64,000 nt of DNA from Heterotrichella gracilis (Eukaryota; Sar; Xanthophyceae; Tribonematales; Xanthonemataceae). Shown piece after piece: positions 10,101 to 20,700 of the stretch. Within the stretch, counting starts at the first letter, position 1; every line of letters begins with the position of its first letter. The DNA is taken from contig JAULBX010027385.1 in the NCBI GenBank assembly GCA_032358255.1, forward strand, positions 154,034-218,033. Direction: 5' to 3'. Both the position numbers and the translations under genes were made by a program. The notes under the pieces are model-generated. The model did not search any database and had not been told where the DNA came from. It worked only from the letters and a program-made list of their open reading frames with translations.

Positions 10101-13100
10101 CCCACTCCCCCGCCAGACCTACACCTCCATCCGCAAGTTCCGCGACGACCTCACCACCTACCCACCCGACTTCTTCGTGTGCGTCCCCCTGGTGCTCGAC
10201 ACCCTGCACCACAAGGTCATGCAGCGGCTGCGCGATGCATCCAAACTGCGCACGGCCCTGGCTTTGGGGCTGCTGGCGGCGAGTGTGGCGTACGTGCGGG
10301 CGCGGCGGGTAGTGGCGGGGGTGGCGCTGGAGGTGGCGCAGAGGGGGCGGTCCCTGCCGGAGCTGGTGGCGGCGGGGGTGACTGCGGCGCTGCTGGCGCC
10401 GCTGCACAGGTGCGCATGTGTGTGTGCATGTGTGTCGAAAGTACATATTACGCTGAGTTCAAGAGCACCGCCTGGTGAGCACTGTCTTAGGGTTTAGGGT
10501 TTATTGTTGGGTCCATGGGCACGACCAGAGCCATGAAGGTGGCCACAAAGGTGTCCAAGGGCAGGCTTAGGGCTTAGGGTTTAGGGTGGGCGGTGGTGAA
10601 GCCTACTTCTATCTGTGTGCGTTTGCGTAGCCAACACTGTTGAGCACTGGGCGCGCTGCGCCTGCCTCGATATTGCTGCGCTTGAATGTTTGGCCAGTCT
10701 TGTATACCAATGCTGTACACCAATGCTCAAGGTGGAGCTTGGTATACAAGACTGGCCATACATTCAAGCGCAGCGATATCGAGGCAAACGCAGCGCGCCC
10801 GGTGCCCGGTGCCAGTTGGCTACAGCTAGGGTCTGCGGTACCTGGGTGAGTGACTAGGTTGTCAACAGCACCTGGCAGCCTGGGAGGACGGTTGGGACGG
10901 GTATTTGGCATACGTATCGCGAATCTGCGCATGGGTATTTATTTACATTTGACTGAAATGGATGAGCTTTGGCTGGTGAATGCACCATCGGATTGGTTTT
11001 CCACTGGAAGGAACAGGCGTGGTTGCCGCCTAGAGTTGAACCCCGTGAGCTGTCAGATGTATATCATGTAGCTAAAGTGTACCACCAGTTGGCTAGGTGT
11101 TTAACCCCTGTTCAAACCCTACGGTGTTGTGACTCTTGTCTAAACCAATGCTAAACCCTACCGCACAATCTTTTTGCAGGCTGGCCAGACCCTGGTTCAC
11201 CGGAAGATCCAAGCGGAAAACCTGTTCTACACCCCGCTTAAACCCTAAGCAACCCCTACGCAAACCCTTGCAGACTGGCCCAGATCCTGGTCCACAGCAA
11301 GATCCGAGCGCAAACCCTGTGATTAACCCTTGTTTAAACCCTTTGTTAAACCCTCTTGCAAAAAACCCTTGCAGGCTGGCCCAGATCCTGGTCCACAGCA
11401 AGATCCGCGCAGCCCTGGGGGTGCGGGGGGCGGTGGTGAGCGGCGGGGGGTCCCTGGCGCAGCACCTGGACGACTTCTACGAGGCGGTGGGGGTGCCGGT
11501 GGTGAACGGGTGGGGCCTGACCGAGACGTCGCCTGTGCTTGCGTGCCGGAGGCTGGCGGAGGGGGGGAACGTGCGCGGGAGCATAGGTGAGGGGGCGTGG
11601 GGTGGGTGTGGGGTGGGTGGAGGGGGGTTGGATATAGGGGAATAGGGTCCCCAACCACAAGCATGGTACGAAGAGTAATAAGATATCAATAGGACTACCA
11701 TTATCTAAATATCACTATTCTATTGGTATCTTATTACCCTTGTTGTTACTATCAATTGCAGTTCTGTTAATTAATCTCAAGGCAAGCTGTGTGAGTATCA
11801 GTGACCTGAAGTGTGCAAGGCTTGCAATGCCATTCATCGCGGGCCTAGGAGGATTTTCGTTAGAAATACCGACATGCATCCAAGCGCACAATTGCATATT
11901 CTCATGCATGTTCCCCTGTCCCACCGCCACAGGCCTGCCCATCCCCGGGACCCAGATTCGTGTGGTGGATCCCGACACCCGGCGCCCCATCCCCGACGGC
12001 CAGCAGGGCTTGCTGCTGGCGCGTGGCCCGGGTGTGATGCAGGGCTACCTGGATGATGAGGGGGCGACCGCAAAGGCCTTCATTGCTGGTGGGTGCACAT
12101 GCAGCGCCATTGCATTTTTGTTGCAGTTCTCATTGTTTGTTTGTCTAGCTTGTTTTTTATATCATTTCACATGGATAAAGATATGTGATGAGGTTATTGT
12201 CAAGGATTTTTTAGTTAAATAATTGCCGGCGCTCAAAATACTGGTTTTTGTGAATAGGATTTAACATTTGGGTTCCTTGCTTGCAGGTGACGGCTGGTTT
12301 GACACCGGCGACCTTGGGTGGCGCGTGCCTGAGGGCATTCCGGGCTCCAACATGGCAGGACACCTGGTGCTCACAGGTAAGAGGAGCATATCACACATCC
12401 CATCCCATCCCAGGCGGCCTAGATTAGCAAAGGCTTGACCGTGCATCATTCCCCACGGCGCCGCAAATTGGCTAACAGCGCTCTTGTCACTGTTGCCAAA
12501 TTGCTAATATCCACATGAGAATACAGTGAGTATTTGCGTACTTTTCCCCTACTTTTGTTGTTTTGGAATTTTTTTGAATTTGAAATTGTTTTCTCCCTCC
12601 AGGCCGCGCCAAGGACACCATTGTTCTGACCAGCGGCAAGAACGTCGAGCCCCAGCCCATTGAGGACGCCATTTGCGTGTCCCGCTACATCAAGCACTGC
12701 GTGCTGGTGGGGCACGGCCACAGGGCGCTGGGGGCGCTGGTCACGCTTGAGGAGGAGGCGGTCAAGGAGCTGGCGGAGCAGCAGGGTAAGGGTTTTGGGG
12801 TCAACCCTAGTTAGGGTTTGGGGCTAGGGTTTGGAGGGTATGGGTGTGGGGGCGCTGGTCACGCTGGAGGAGGAGGCGGTCAAGGAGCTGGCGGAGCAGC
12901 AGGGTAAGGGTTTTGGCAGCATGGTAAGGGTATCTGGTTAGGGTTTGTAGGGTTATTGGGCGCGTGTCGCACTGGAAGAGGAGGTGGTCACCGGAGCGAG
13001 GAGCTGGCGGAGCAGCAGGGTAAGGGTTTTGGCGGCATGGGGAGAGTAGCTGATTAAGGTTTGTAGGCTTTTGGGCACTGGTCACGCTGGTGGAGGAGTG

Positions 13101-13727
13101 GCAGAGCAGTGGGGTATGGCGTGGGTAGGTTTGGAGAGTATTTACATCTGTACAAAATAAGTTGTCTATACATATTACCATTTAACTTACATATTAAGGC
13201 AGCATAGGAAGTTGTATACTAGATCATTACCCGCTGCACCCCCTAGCTGGCCCCATCCACCCAGCCGCCATCCACACCCCCTGCAGGCAAGCAGGCGCTC
13301 TCCCCCGAGGAGGTCCGGTCGCTGGTACAGGAGCAGATCCGCGCGGCCATGCGCGAGCGATCCGCTCATGAGTTCAAGGACCAGATTGCAGCGTTTGCGG
13401 TGCTCGACTGCCAGCTCAGCGTCGAGGACGGGACCCTGACCCGCACCATGAAGCCGAGGCGCCCGGCCATCATGGAGAAGTTTGCCAAGCAGGTAGGGGA
13501 AAGTATTTTTGTCGACAGCAGGTTGTCAATGCATTTCTCTTTGCTAAGCCCTTAGGGTACGCACATCATGAGCACAGCAGGATGGGTAGGTGTTTGCAAG
13601 CCCTTGCTCGAAGAAGTGCTACTTTGTACCGTATTTGCAAGATATGGAATCTATCAATCTCTGTTAATTATTGATTATTTTATTATTTGCCATGCAGGTG
13701 GCGGAGGTGGAGTCGCACCTGCGCTGA
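7101..13727 (+). CDS. AAE15: Plastid-type long-chain acyl-CoA / acyl-ACP synthetase (AAE15/16 type)
   Basis: ANL-superfamily enzyme that adenylates a fatty acid with ATP and transfers it to CoA or ACP; the closest plant relatives (AAE15/AAE16) act in the plastid envelope. Fourteen exons: 7101-7277, 7360-7454, 8097-8180, 8361-8508, 8747-8893, 9154-9399, 9868-10026, 10117-10409, 11375-11586, 11933-12088, 12287-12376, 12603-12785, 13287-13492, 13698-13727; 741 aa. The first about 60 residues (MATVLGPQGLQLRG, rich in basic and hydroxylated residues, almost no acids) look like a chloroplast transit peptide. Visible motifs: YTSGTTGHPK (A3/P-loop, about residues 290-299), LPPWHIYERA, GWGLTETSP (A5, about 495), GDGWFDTGDLGW (A7), LTSGKNVEPQPIED (A8), and C-terminal LTRTMKPRR with the catalytic lysine region. 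This order matches AAE15/16. Introns 6, 8 and 12 hold exon-edge copies and two hairpins. Acyl chain preference cannot be read from sequence. Confidence 0.92.
9545..9676 (+). repeat. Long hairpin in intron 6 of the synthetase gene
   Basis: Left arm 9545-9605 (gaggaacgttggttgggtcc...) pairs with right arm 9627-9676 (...ggacccaaccacccgttcctc). Shared blocks after reverse complement: gaggaacg, ggttgggtcctggt, tggctgag and tagtggtg, with small bulges. Loop about 20 nt. It could be a small-RNA precursor of the long-hairpin kind known from green algae, or a foldback element. Confidence 0.75.
9801..9893 (+). repeat. Copy of exon 7 5' end upstream of its acceptor
   Basis: atgcacctgcag followed by ggtgtcacgctcagccactc at 9807-9832 is a near copy of the real exon 7 start (ggcgtcaggctgagccactc from 9868). 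It encodes GVTLSHSNL against the real GVRLSHSNL. cctaaaccctaatggctgaa and gaaccctaatgcacctgcag precede the two acceptors, so intron tail and exon edge were duplicated together. The first copy runs into a stop codon in its tract. Confidence 0.88.
10645..10806 (+). repeat. Near-perfect long hairpin in intron 8 of the synthetase gene
   Basis: Arms 10651-10709 and 10740-10798 are inverted copies: 55 of 59 positions match and one of the four differences is a G:U wobble. Loop about 30 nt. Pairing extends a further six or so base pairs outwards (gcactggg against cccggtgc). The centre reads ggccagtcttgtatacca / tggtatacaagactggcc. This is a strong candidate for a processed small-RNA precursor or a recent foldback insertion. 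Confidence 0.88.
11171..11418 (+). repeat. Three tandem copies of the exon 9 5' end
   Basis: The real start of exon 9 (from 11375, gctggcccagatcctggtcc) is preceded in intron 8 by copies from 11180 and 11274, each after a ttgcag acceptor-like sequence and covering about 40 nt of coding sequence (LAQILVHSKI region). Between copies lie cttaaaccctaagcaaccc, gtttaaaccctttgttaaac and similar C-rich tracts. The nearer copy is almost identical to the exon; the farther one has diverged more. Confidence 0.9.
12727..13112 (+). repeat. Copies of the exon 12 3' end in intron 12
   Basis: The exon 12 end (12727-12785, encoding ALVTLEEEAVKELAEQQ) and its gtaagggtttt donor recur at 12851-12915 (almost perfect), 12961-13030 (diverged) and 13078-13112 (degraded). 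tagggtttggggctagggtt and gttagggtttgtagggtt fill the spacers. Decay increases with distance from the real exon. Confidence 0.9.
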
Positions 13728-15087
13728 GCCAGTGGTGCTTGCCCCTCTTGAATTCTCGTGCGTTGCTGCTTGGCCACTGGGGACCGCGCCGAGCTCCTGG
13801 AGGGCTTCAAGGGAGGCATTTGTGCTTACCTGGCCAGGCGCAGGCTACGGGGCTGCTTTGCGTACATCCCTGATGGCGGTTGAAGGCTTTTTGCGGCAAT
13901 GGGGGAGCGGGTACTGGTGTGTAGAGAATGGGCGGTGGTGGTTTTGAGGACGGCGCTGCGTCAGCATGTTGAATGGCCTTTTTGAACGACAGTTTACGAT
14001 GGTTTTATGTGTGGTTTGTGCACATTCCAGTGCCTGTGCCGCGTTCACAGGGGATTTTGTCACCTACCCGACCGGCATTTTGTGGTGTCCTCCGCTTTTG
14101 TCGGCAGCATCCCTTCAAGCCTTCGTGTCCAACCTTTTCGTGATGCAAGGGATGCATGCTGGGTTTTCCAGAAAGCCGAGATAACAGGTGGTCGGGGGGG
14201 ATTTTGGAGGATTACACAGAGATCATTTGAGGCAAACCCCATATACAGTCATGTCTTAGTACATTCAGTTGAATAAGTTGATTTTGACCTTGGTTCAGGC
14301 GCCTGGTACCTAGTACAGTTGGTTTTTTACCACTATTCTTTAGTTACGATTTTTCTGCATTTTAGTTGCCCGGTAAGTATTCTAGCTACCAGCGTATTGG
14401 GTCGACGTATGGTTCATGCACATTCATTGCTTATGATGTGATCACGGTTGGTGTACATGTGGGATTCGCATGTAGGCCCTTTGGGCAGTAAAATATAGTT
14501 AGCAAGGGCATTCCGCACGCGGCATAGTTAGCACTCGCATAAGCACAAACGGGTATGACCCAATCCCTCCCCTAGTTATTGCAATCCCAGCCTGTGCTGG
14601 TGGCTTGCAAACCCCGAGTTGTGGTCCCTTCCTTGCTGCTCTGTGTAAGGTTTACCAACTTGAAAGGTGCAAAGTGATAGAGATCTCAGGATCCCTAACG
14701 TAGGGTTTTGTGCGGATGGAGCAGCAGCCTGAGGGTACACTCCTCCCCCACCGTGCGCAATTTGCTTTGGATGCAACCCCTGTATATTGGGCAACTGTCC
14801 AGTTTCCAACCGTTACGCTCAGCAACTTCAGGCCGTGGGCGATGATTTGCCGTTGGGCAACAGTTGAACTCAGATGTGGAACGCCATGCCATGTTGCATG
14901 CCATGCCATGCCTGTTTGTATGCCATACACGCTACTAACTCAGTGATGCGCTGGTTTATGCTCACGGGTGTGAACGCACCAAATTCTGGTAAGGGTTTTG
15001 AGCTGAGCTCTTGGATCAGCTGCCACGTCTTGCACTGTGTTTTCCCCTCATATCACACCACCCCTTTTCCTCTGCCATCTTTCAAAG
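13728..15087 (+). other. Intergenic, 3' flank of the synthetase gene and upstream of an orphan gene
   Basis: No supported coding region. tgtaa near 14644 could be a poly(A) signal but is about 0.9 kb beyond the stop codon. The rest is unremarkable. Confidence 0.4.
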
Positions 15088-15734
15088 ATGGCATCACCAT
15101 GCATTGTGAAGTCTGGATACAAAAGAGGGCGCCCCAAAGCGATAGCAAACAATGCACTGCACTCTGGTTGTCAAAGTGAGCCTCGCCCCGTTTATGACCT
15201 GAGCTGCAGCATATCGAGCGCTTACACGGATTCAGTGGAAGAAGGGGGCACAAGCGACAGTTGGTAAGCAAAGAGCAGGTTACGGTACCCACTAGGAAAG
15301 GTGGTTGTGGACAGTGTTTGCGTAAGCACTTGCCTTCGTTTCACAGCTGGTTTGTGGCGCTGCTTGGTCCGGTGCACTTCGTGGCAGATTCTCTGGAAAC
15401 CCATAGAGCTCTGTGCATGGTATGATATGTGACGAGCATGCTGTGCACTGATTGTGCAGTTGAAACTCGTTAGAGGGTGTATCCAGTACTTTCGTATAAG
15501 ATACCTTCTTAGGCTTGCTTTCCTGTCATGCAGTGGTGTAGCTCAGGGTCTTTTTCGGTTGAGCACCAGCGGTTGAGCACCACAGCGTCAGACGGTTACC
15601 CCATAGTTACCAACACGGCTACCTACACGTCGCTTGTAGCCAGCCTTGCTGACTTGGTGTTCGTACCAGAGTGTGTATCCAAGGTCTTTATCGTTGCCTT
15701 GATAGAGAGCAAACCACTAGAAAGTATGGTGTAA
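15088..15734 (+). CDS. Orphan protein with AT-hook-like motif
   Basis: Not recognised. Three exons joined by good GT-AG sites: 15088-15263, 15347-15419, 15534-15734, giving 149 aa in one frame, with TAA at 15732-15734. Near the N terminus is YKRGRPK (residues 11-17), whose RGRP core resembles an AT-hook, which would suggest DNA binding, but a single short motif is weak evidence. The middle is Ser/Thr/acid-rich (SAYTDSVEEGGTSD), and the last third is moderately hydrophobic (SLVASLADLVFVPECV). No signal peptide is visible. It lies 347 nt upstream of POLD4 in the same orientation. The correct frame through three exons argues for a real gene; the function is open. Confidence 0.5.
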
Positions 15735-16081
15735 GATGACCCCGCCATTTTAACCCACTTCACACACCTCCAAATGCACCAACTGACCGTGCATGCCTGA
15801 CTACCCTAGGCAAAGGCAAACCCTTAGCAATACAGGACTATGCAACTCGAGTCGCTCTCCCTTTTTCTAGCAGCATGTTGGCGTGCACCCAGTTGCACAT
15901 GCTCTTGGGCAGGGGATGCTAAGGTTAGAAGTGCAGGCAGGACACACGCAATAAAAAACAAAATCGAGGTTGGAGCTCTTGCCCATGTTGGGTTGTTCCA
16001 CAGTTGGGCAGTGTAGACTCATGGACTTGGTTTTATGCTCACAGGCACAGGTGTGAATAACTGTTTGTTGGCGCAAGGACC
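15735..16081 (+). other. Short intergenic gap upstream of POLD4
   Basis: Must contain the 3' end of the orphan gene and the POLD4 promoter or leader. No distinct motif recognised. Confidence 0.4.
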
Positions 16082-16615
16082 ATGGCGACACGCAAACTGC
16101 CAGAGGTGTACAGGCAAAAGAAGCCAAGCGATGCAGCTGAAAACCTCCAGAAAGCCAAAATCCAGCAGCAAAAACCAGTGCGGCAGCTTTCTGAGACGGC
16201 GCCCCAGCTAGCTTCAACCTCGTCCCAGAAAGAAGGTGAGGCTCCTGCCCGCTCACCCTGCCTGTCCTGCGATCTCTTATTTCTAACTGCAGCACTTATT
16301 GTAGTTTTTTCTGACACATTCCCTGTACTTTGTAGAAGAGGTCATCCAGACGACCCTGCGGGAATTTGACCTCAACTCCAAGTATGGCCCTTGTGTGGGC
16401 ATGTCTCGGCTAGAAAGGTAAGCCATGTGGTGGCTGTCGCTAGCAGGTTGTACAAAGAGTGACCAGGCATGGAGTGAAGCAACTTTTCAATGTGTAGGTG
16501 GGAGAGGGCTGATAAGTTTGGACTGGCGCCCCCCGAGTCCATCAAGCACCTGATTGAGCAACATGGGGGGCCGGATAGCCCATTCAACGTGAACGTCTGG
16601 GCTGGCAGGATTTGA
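16082..16615 (+). CDS. POLD4: DNA polymerase delta subunit 4 (p12 family)
   Basis: Small accessory subunit of replicative DNA polymerase delta, nuclear. Three exons: 16082-16235, 16336-16417, 16498-16615; 117 aa, close to the 107 aa of the human protein. The conserved C-terminal block is clear: LREFDLNSKYGPCVGMSRLE followed by RWERADKFGLAPPESIKHLI, matching the family pattern LRxFDLxxxYGPCxGxxRLxRWxRAxxxGLxPPxxV. The N-terminal half is basic and Gln/Lys-rich (YRQKKPSD), where the human protein has its PCNA- and p125-contact region; no canonical PIP box is seen. This small gene has no exon-edge copies. Assignment is firm despite the short length. Confidence 0.92.
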
Positions 16616-17710
16616 TGGATCCAGTTTACGTTTGTCGCAGTTTACGTTTTTTTTGGTTGTTTCAGATAGTTGTCACTAGTGGCCACCATTGCATCCTGTG
16701 GGATAAGCAACCAGCAAGGTCCATTGTGTAGCAAACCGCGCGGCAGGATAGCAGGAGTTGGCGGCAGCAGCAGCGGGGGGGCACTGGTCATTGGGAATAA
16801 TTGGCAGGCCTGGAGTTAGTTAAATCATGGCAAGTTGACCAGCCAGGGTACAGCAAGTTATCACAGTGTGTGCGTTGATCAGCTTTTTTGGGCATAATAG
16901 GATTCCTGGAGGTTGTTGGGGGTTTGGGTACTTGAATTGGATGTGGCGCCGCGCAAATTTGTCCCTTATGGTTTTCCTTTGCGCTGTCCTCCGTATCATT
17001 TTGCACCTGTTTTACTGAAATGCACAGCAACCAGTCTGGCTGTTGCACAGCAGGTTTGTACCTGCACAAATGCTGCCTAGTGAACCAGTGAAAATACTTT
17101 CCCCAATTTTATGGTGCATGAAACCTGGCCGGCTGAAGGGAAGCGAGGGATGGCCATGAGGGACAAGCATTGCCGTTGTGCTGAAAGGTTATCGCATTGG
17201 TGAACTCAACCAGGATCAATGGGTCAACATGACACTGCCGTCCTGCAACTTCACAGAGACTGCGCCACTGACTGATGTGGTGCGCCAGCCATGCCAGACA
17301 CCCCAACCGATGCCTGCAGGTCCCTGGTCACCTATTCACGGTTTAAACATCAAATCACCCTTCCATCTTCTAGGTTTCATCGGCCCAATAGATTTTTCCC
17401 GCAATAAATTGTTTTCGTTTTTACTAATACTTGGGCGACCTCCCCGTTTCGAGTCCACAACACCCCACATTGCATGCACAACGAAACGCCCCTTGAAATA
17501 TGTGCCCAAACGAGAGAGGTGTCAGCTGAGCAAGAAATAACCTTATCCACCCACCGTTAAAACACTCAACTTGCACAGCATCTAGTTCCCAAAGGTGAAA
17601 GGCAATTTTCACGTCAAGGCATGCATTGCCGAATGTAGGGCCACATGTGCCTCACAACCTCTCTCCAGGACACGCGCGCAGCGCCAATGTAGTGTGACAC
17701 CCGTGCAAGA
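16616..17710 (+). other. Intergenic between POLD4 and WDR11
   Basis: About 1.1 kb. Open frames at 17178-17540 (+) and 16788-17069 (-) lack splice context or recognisable similarity. Poly-T and short direct repeats (cagtttacgtttgtcgcagtttacg) near 16622-16650. Probably the WDR11 promoter at the right end. Confidence 0.45.
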
Positions 17711-20700
17711 ATGTCTACCGGAGCACTCGATCTGCTTGGGTGCCTCCCAGGGCCCGCAAGCAAGAGCAACAATGGAGCTTGCGACCTGTTGTCAAGCGAG
17801 CTGTTTGCCTATGCTGCAAGCACTGCAGTGGTGGTGGTTGACGTGAGTACTCAACCCGCAAGTACCACTCACCGCCGACGTTTGCTACAACTGAAAGGTA
17901 GCCCAAGGAACCGGGGCAGCGCACAGTGTTTGGCTCACCTTGCCACTGTGTGGGTTGCAGGTCAAGACCATGCAGATCGCGTGCACTCTGCAAGACAGCC
18001 AGAGGAAGGGAGGCATAATAAAAGCTGTCAAGTGGTAATGACACTAGTTTGGTTATTGGCTCCATCCCTTTTAACCATAGGTTCCTCTGCCAGTAGTTCC
18101 TTGCTATGTGCACAAGCTGTCACAAATACAGCTACTTGTGTTGGTTCAGGTGTCCAGACTATTCCCTCAGAGATGTGAAGCACTCCGGTGTCCTACGGTG
18201 AGCGTTTGGTACCGGTTTTATCTTGACATCGACCCACTGCATGAACCACAAAAGACCCAATGGCATGCTCACACCTCCAGCCACAATTGGCGCAGGCTAG
18301 CAGCAGGGGACAGCGAGGGCCGGGTGCTGCTGTGGGATGTGCGCAGCGCGGTGTACTTTGCGATGCTGGAGGGGCCCTACAAGGGCAACAAGCAGGACGC
18401 GCCGCAGTCTGGGGCTGTGCAGGACCTTGCGTGGGTGATGGCGCCCCCCTCGCTGCTGGCGGTGGTGTTTGCCAATGGGCTGCTGGTCCTGTGGGACACA
18501 AAAGGTGGGTGGGTGAGTGGGTGGGTGCCGGTCTGCTTTCCATTCTTGCAGAGTGGGTGCACACGCTGTTCAGGTTTAGGGTTTAGGGTTTAGAGCTGTT
18601 GGTGCTGTGGGACACAAAAGGTGCGTGGGTGCCAGCCCTGCATCATTACATTCAAGAAGGGATGGGTGCACACACTGTACAGGTTAAGTGTTTAGGTCTT
18701 AAGGTGGTAGCCAGGGTAGAGTGCTGTGGGACATAAAGGTGGTGGGTGGGTGGGTGCCAGCTATACCATGGCCCTCATTGTGGGGACTTGTTTTCCCCTG
18801 TCAGGATGGTCAGTTGGGACATACGAGAAATTCTCGTGCATGCTAAGCTAAAGTTGCAGCAGACAGTAATAAGCAAATCTGTTGTAAGAGGCGAAATGAG
18901 TTACAATTTTTAAATATGAGGAATTCCTAAAAATATTCTCTTTGGTTAATCTCGCGGTAAAATAATGTAACAGAACCTTTTTTTGTGGCGCAGAGGGCAC
19001 TGTGGTGTGGCGCAAGGAGTACGCCCAGGAGAACGTGCCCCGCACCCTGCGTGTCAACCCCTGGGACCGCCGCCTGCTGTGCATGTGCAGCAACAGGGGC
19101 AGCCTCACGGTGCTGCAGTTCATCAACCCGCAGCAGGACAAGGTGAAGCAGCAGACCTTCCAGGTGGATGTGTCCAAGGAGGGGGACAAGGCGGTGCTGC
19201 GCGCCTACTTCCCAAAGACCAGCGACCTCATGTATGTGCTGCTGTCGCGAGAGGTGAGTGGGCGAAACCCTAAACCCTAAATCATAAAACCATAGGAAGC
19301 GCTGGGTGAGTGGGTGCTTGTGACCCATTCATCTAGTGGTGCAGCATCCAAGAAGGAATATATTGTTCAATTGGCGTGGGGTCGATTCAACTCATAGTCA
19401 AATTGTGCATTATCTAGTAATGCTAATTTTACGCAATCTAACCGTGTTTTGACTGCTAATCATCCAATGGTGATCTGCCCATGCAGGTGATAGTGTTTGA
19501 CCTGGAGTTCATGCAGCCGGCCGCAGCCACCACGCTCCCAAACAGCAAGCCTGCCTTTGACGACATCCTGGGCGCATACGGCCCCCTGTCATCCTCCAAC
19601 CCATCCTACGCAGCAGGCATCGAGCTGATGTGCTGCTCCCACAGGGACGGCCACATCAGCCTGTGGAGACGCCAGCCGCAGCAGATCTCATACACCCTGC
19701 TCAGCATGCACCGGTTGCTGGCCCCTCAGATGCAGTCGAATGTGGCGTCTGGGTGCACGCTGCTGGCCATGAAAGGGGTGTTGAACCAGCGGCTGCCGGT
19801 GCCACCTGCCCAAGCCCCTGCCGAGCCCGTGCGGTACGAGGCGCCACTGATCGACTTTGGCATGGATGACGGTGCTGTGGATGAGGCAGAGGCCAATGGC
19901 AGTGACCCTGTGGGGCATGGGGTGGAGGCGCAGGAGGTACCGAGTGCAGAGCAGCAGTCGCTCATGGTCATGATTGTGACTGGGGAGGGGCAGACCTGGC
20001 AGTGGGAGGTGCCCCTGCCGTCGTTCGAGGCGGTTGCTGAGGCAGGCGCTGCGGTTGCAACGACAACCCCTTCGCTACAAGGTGAGCATATGGGACCAGA
20101 TTTGGATTATAGCAGCATGATTGTAAGGACTATTGATCTGCGTACTCGCCAATTCATGCGTGGGTCCTGGTGATCAGCCAACCCGGACAGCAAGTACCCA
20201 TTGCTTATAAAATCGAACATCTTTTTCCAAACGGATTAAAATCGAATAAAAAAGAATGCACCTGATTAATTGTCAAACTGTGATAGTCTAACGCCTCTTG
20301 CCCGCGCGCCCAACCTGCATCGCTCCCCTGGCGCAGGTGTCCTCCACTCCCTGGCCAGCAACATCATCTCCTTCTCAGTGTGCCCCTGGCCAATGTACGC
20401 GGGCCAGGACAAATCAGACCCCGACCTACTGTCCAGGGCCCACCGGGGAGGGGCAGGAGGGGTGGGTGCAGGAGGGGTGGGTGCGCAGGTGGACCAGGAG
20501 TTTAGCGCCTCTGCAGTGCTGCTGGCTGCGGTTACTGGCAATGGGCAGCTGCATGTGGTGACTGTGCAGCGGGGCACCTGGACGCCGCTGGCCGCCACGC
20601 TGACCATCACGCTAGGTGCGCTCGCGTTTGCGTCTGGGTTGACACCAGTGCTTCACTGGAACCCACATGCGTCATCACATCACTGGAACCACTCTGCGCC

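Noticed and set aside
17178-17540. 120-codon open frame upstream of WDR11
   Set aside because: No motif and no exon structure; stops before WDR11 and is not in phase with it.
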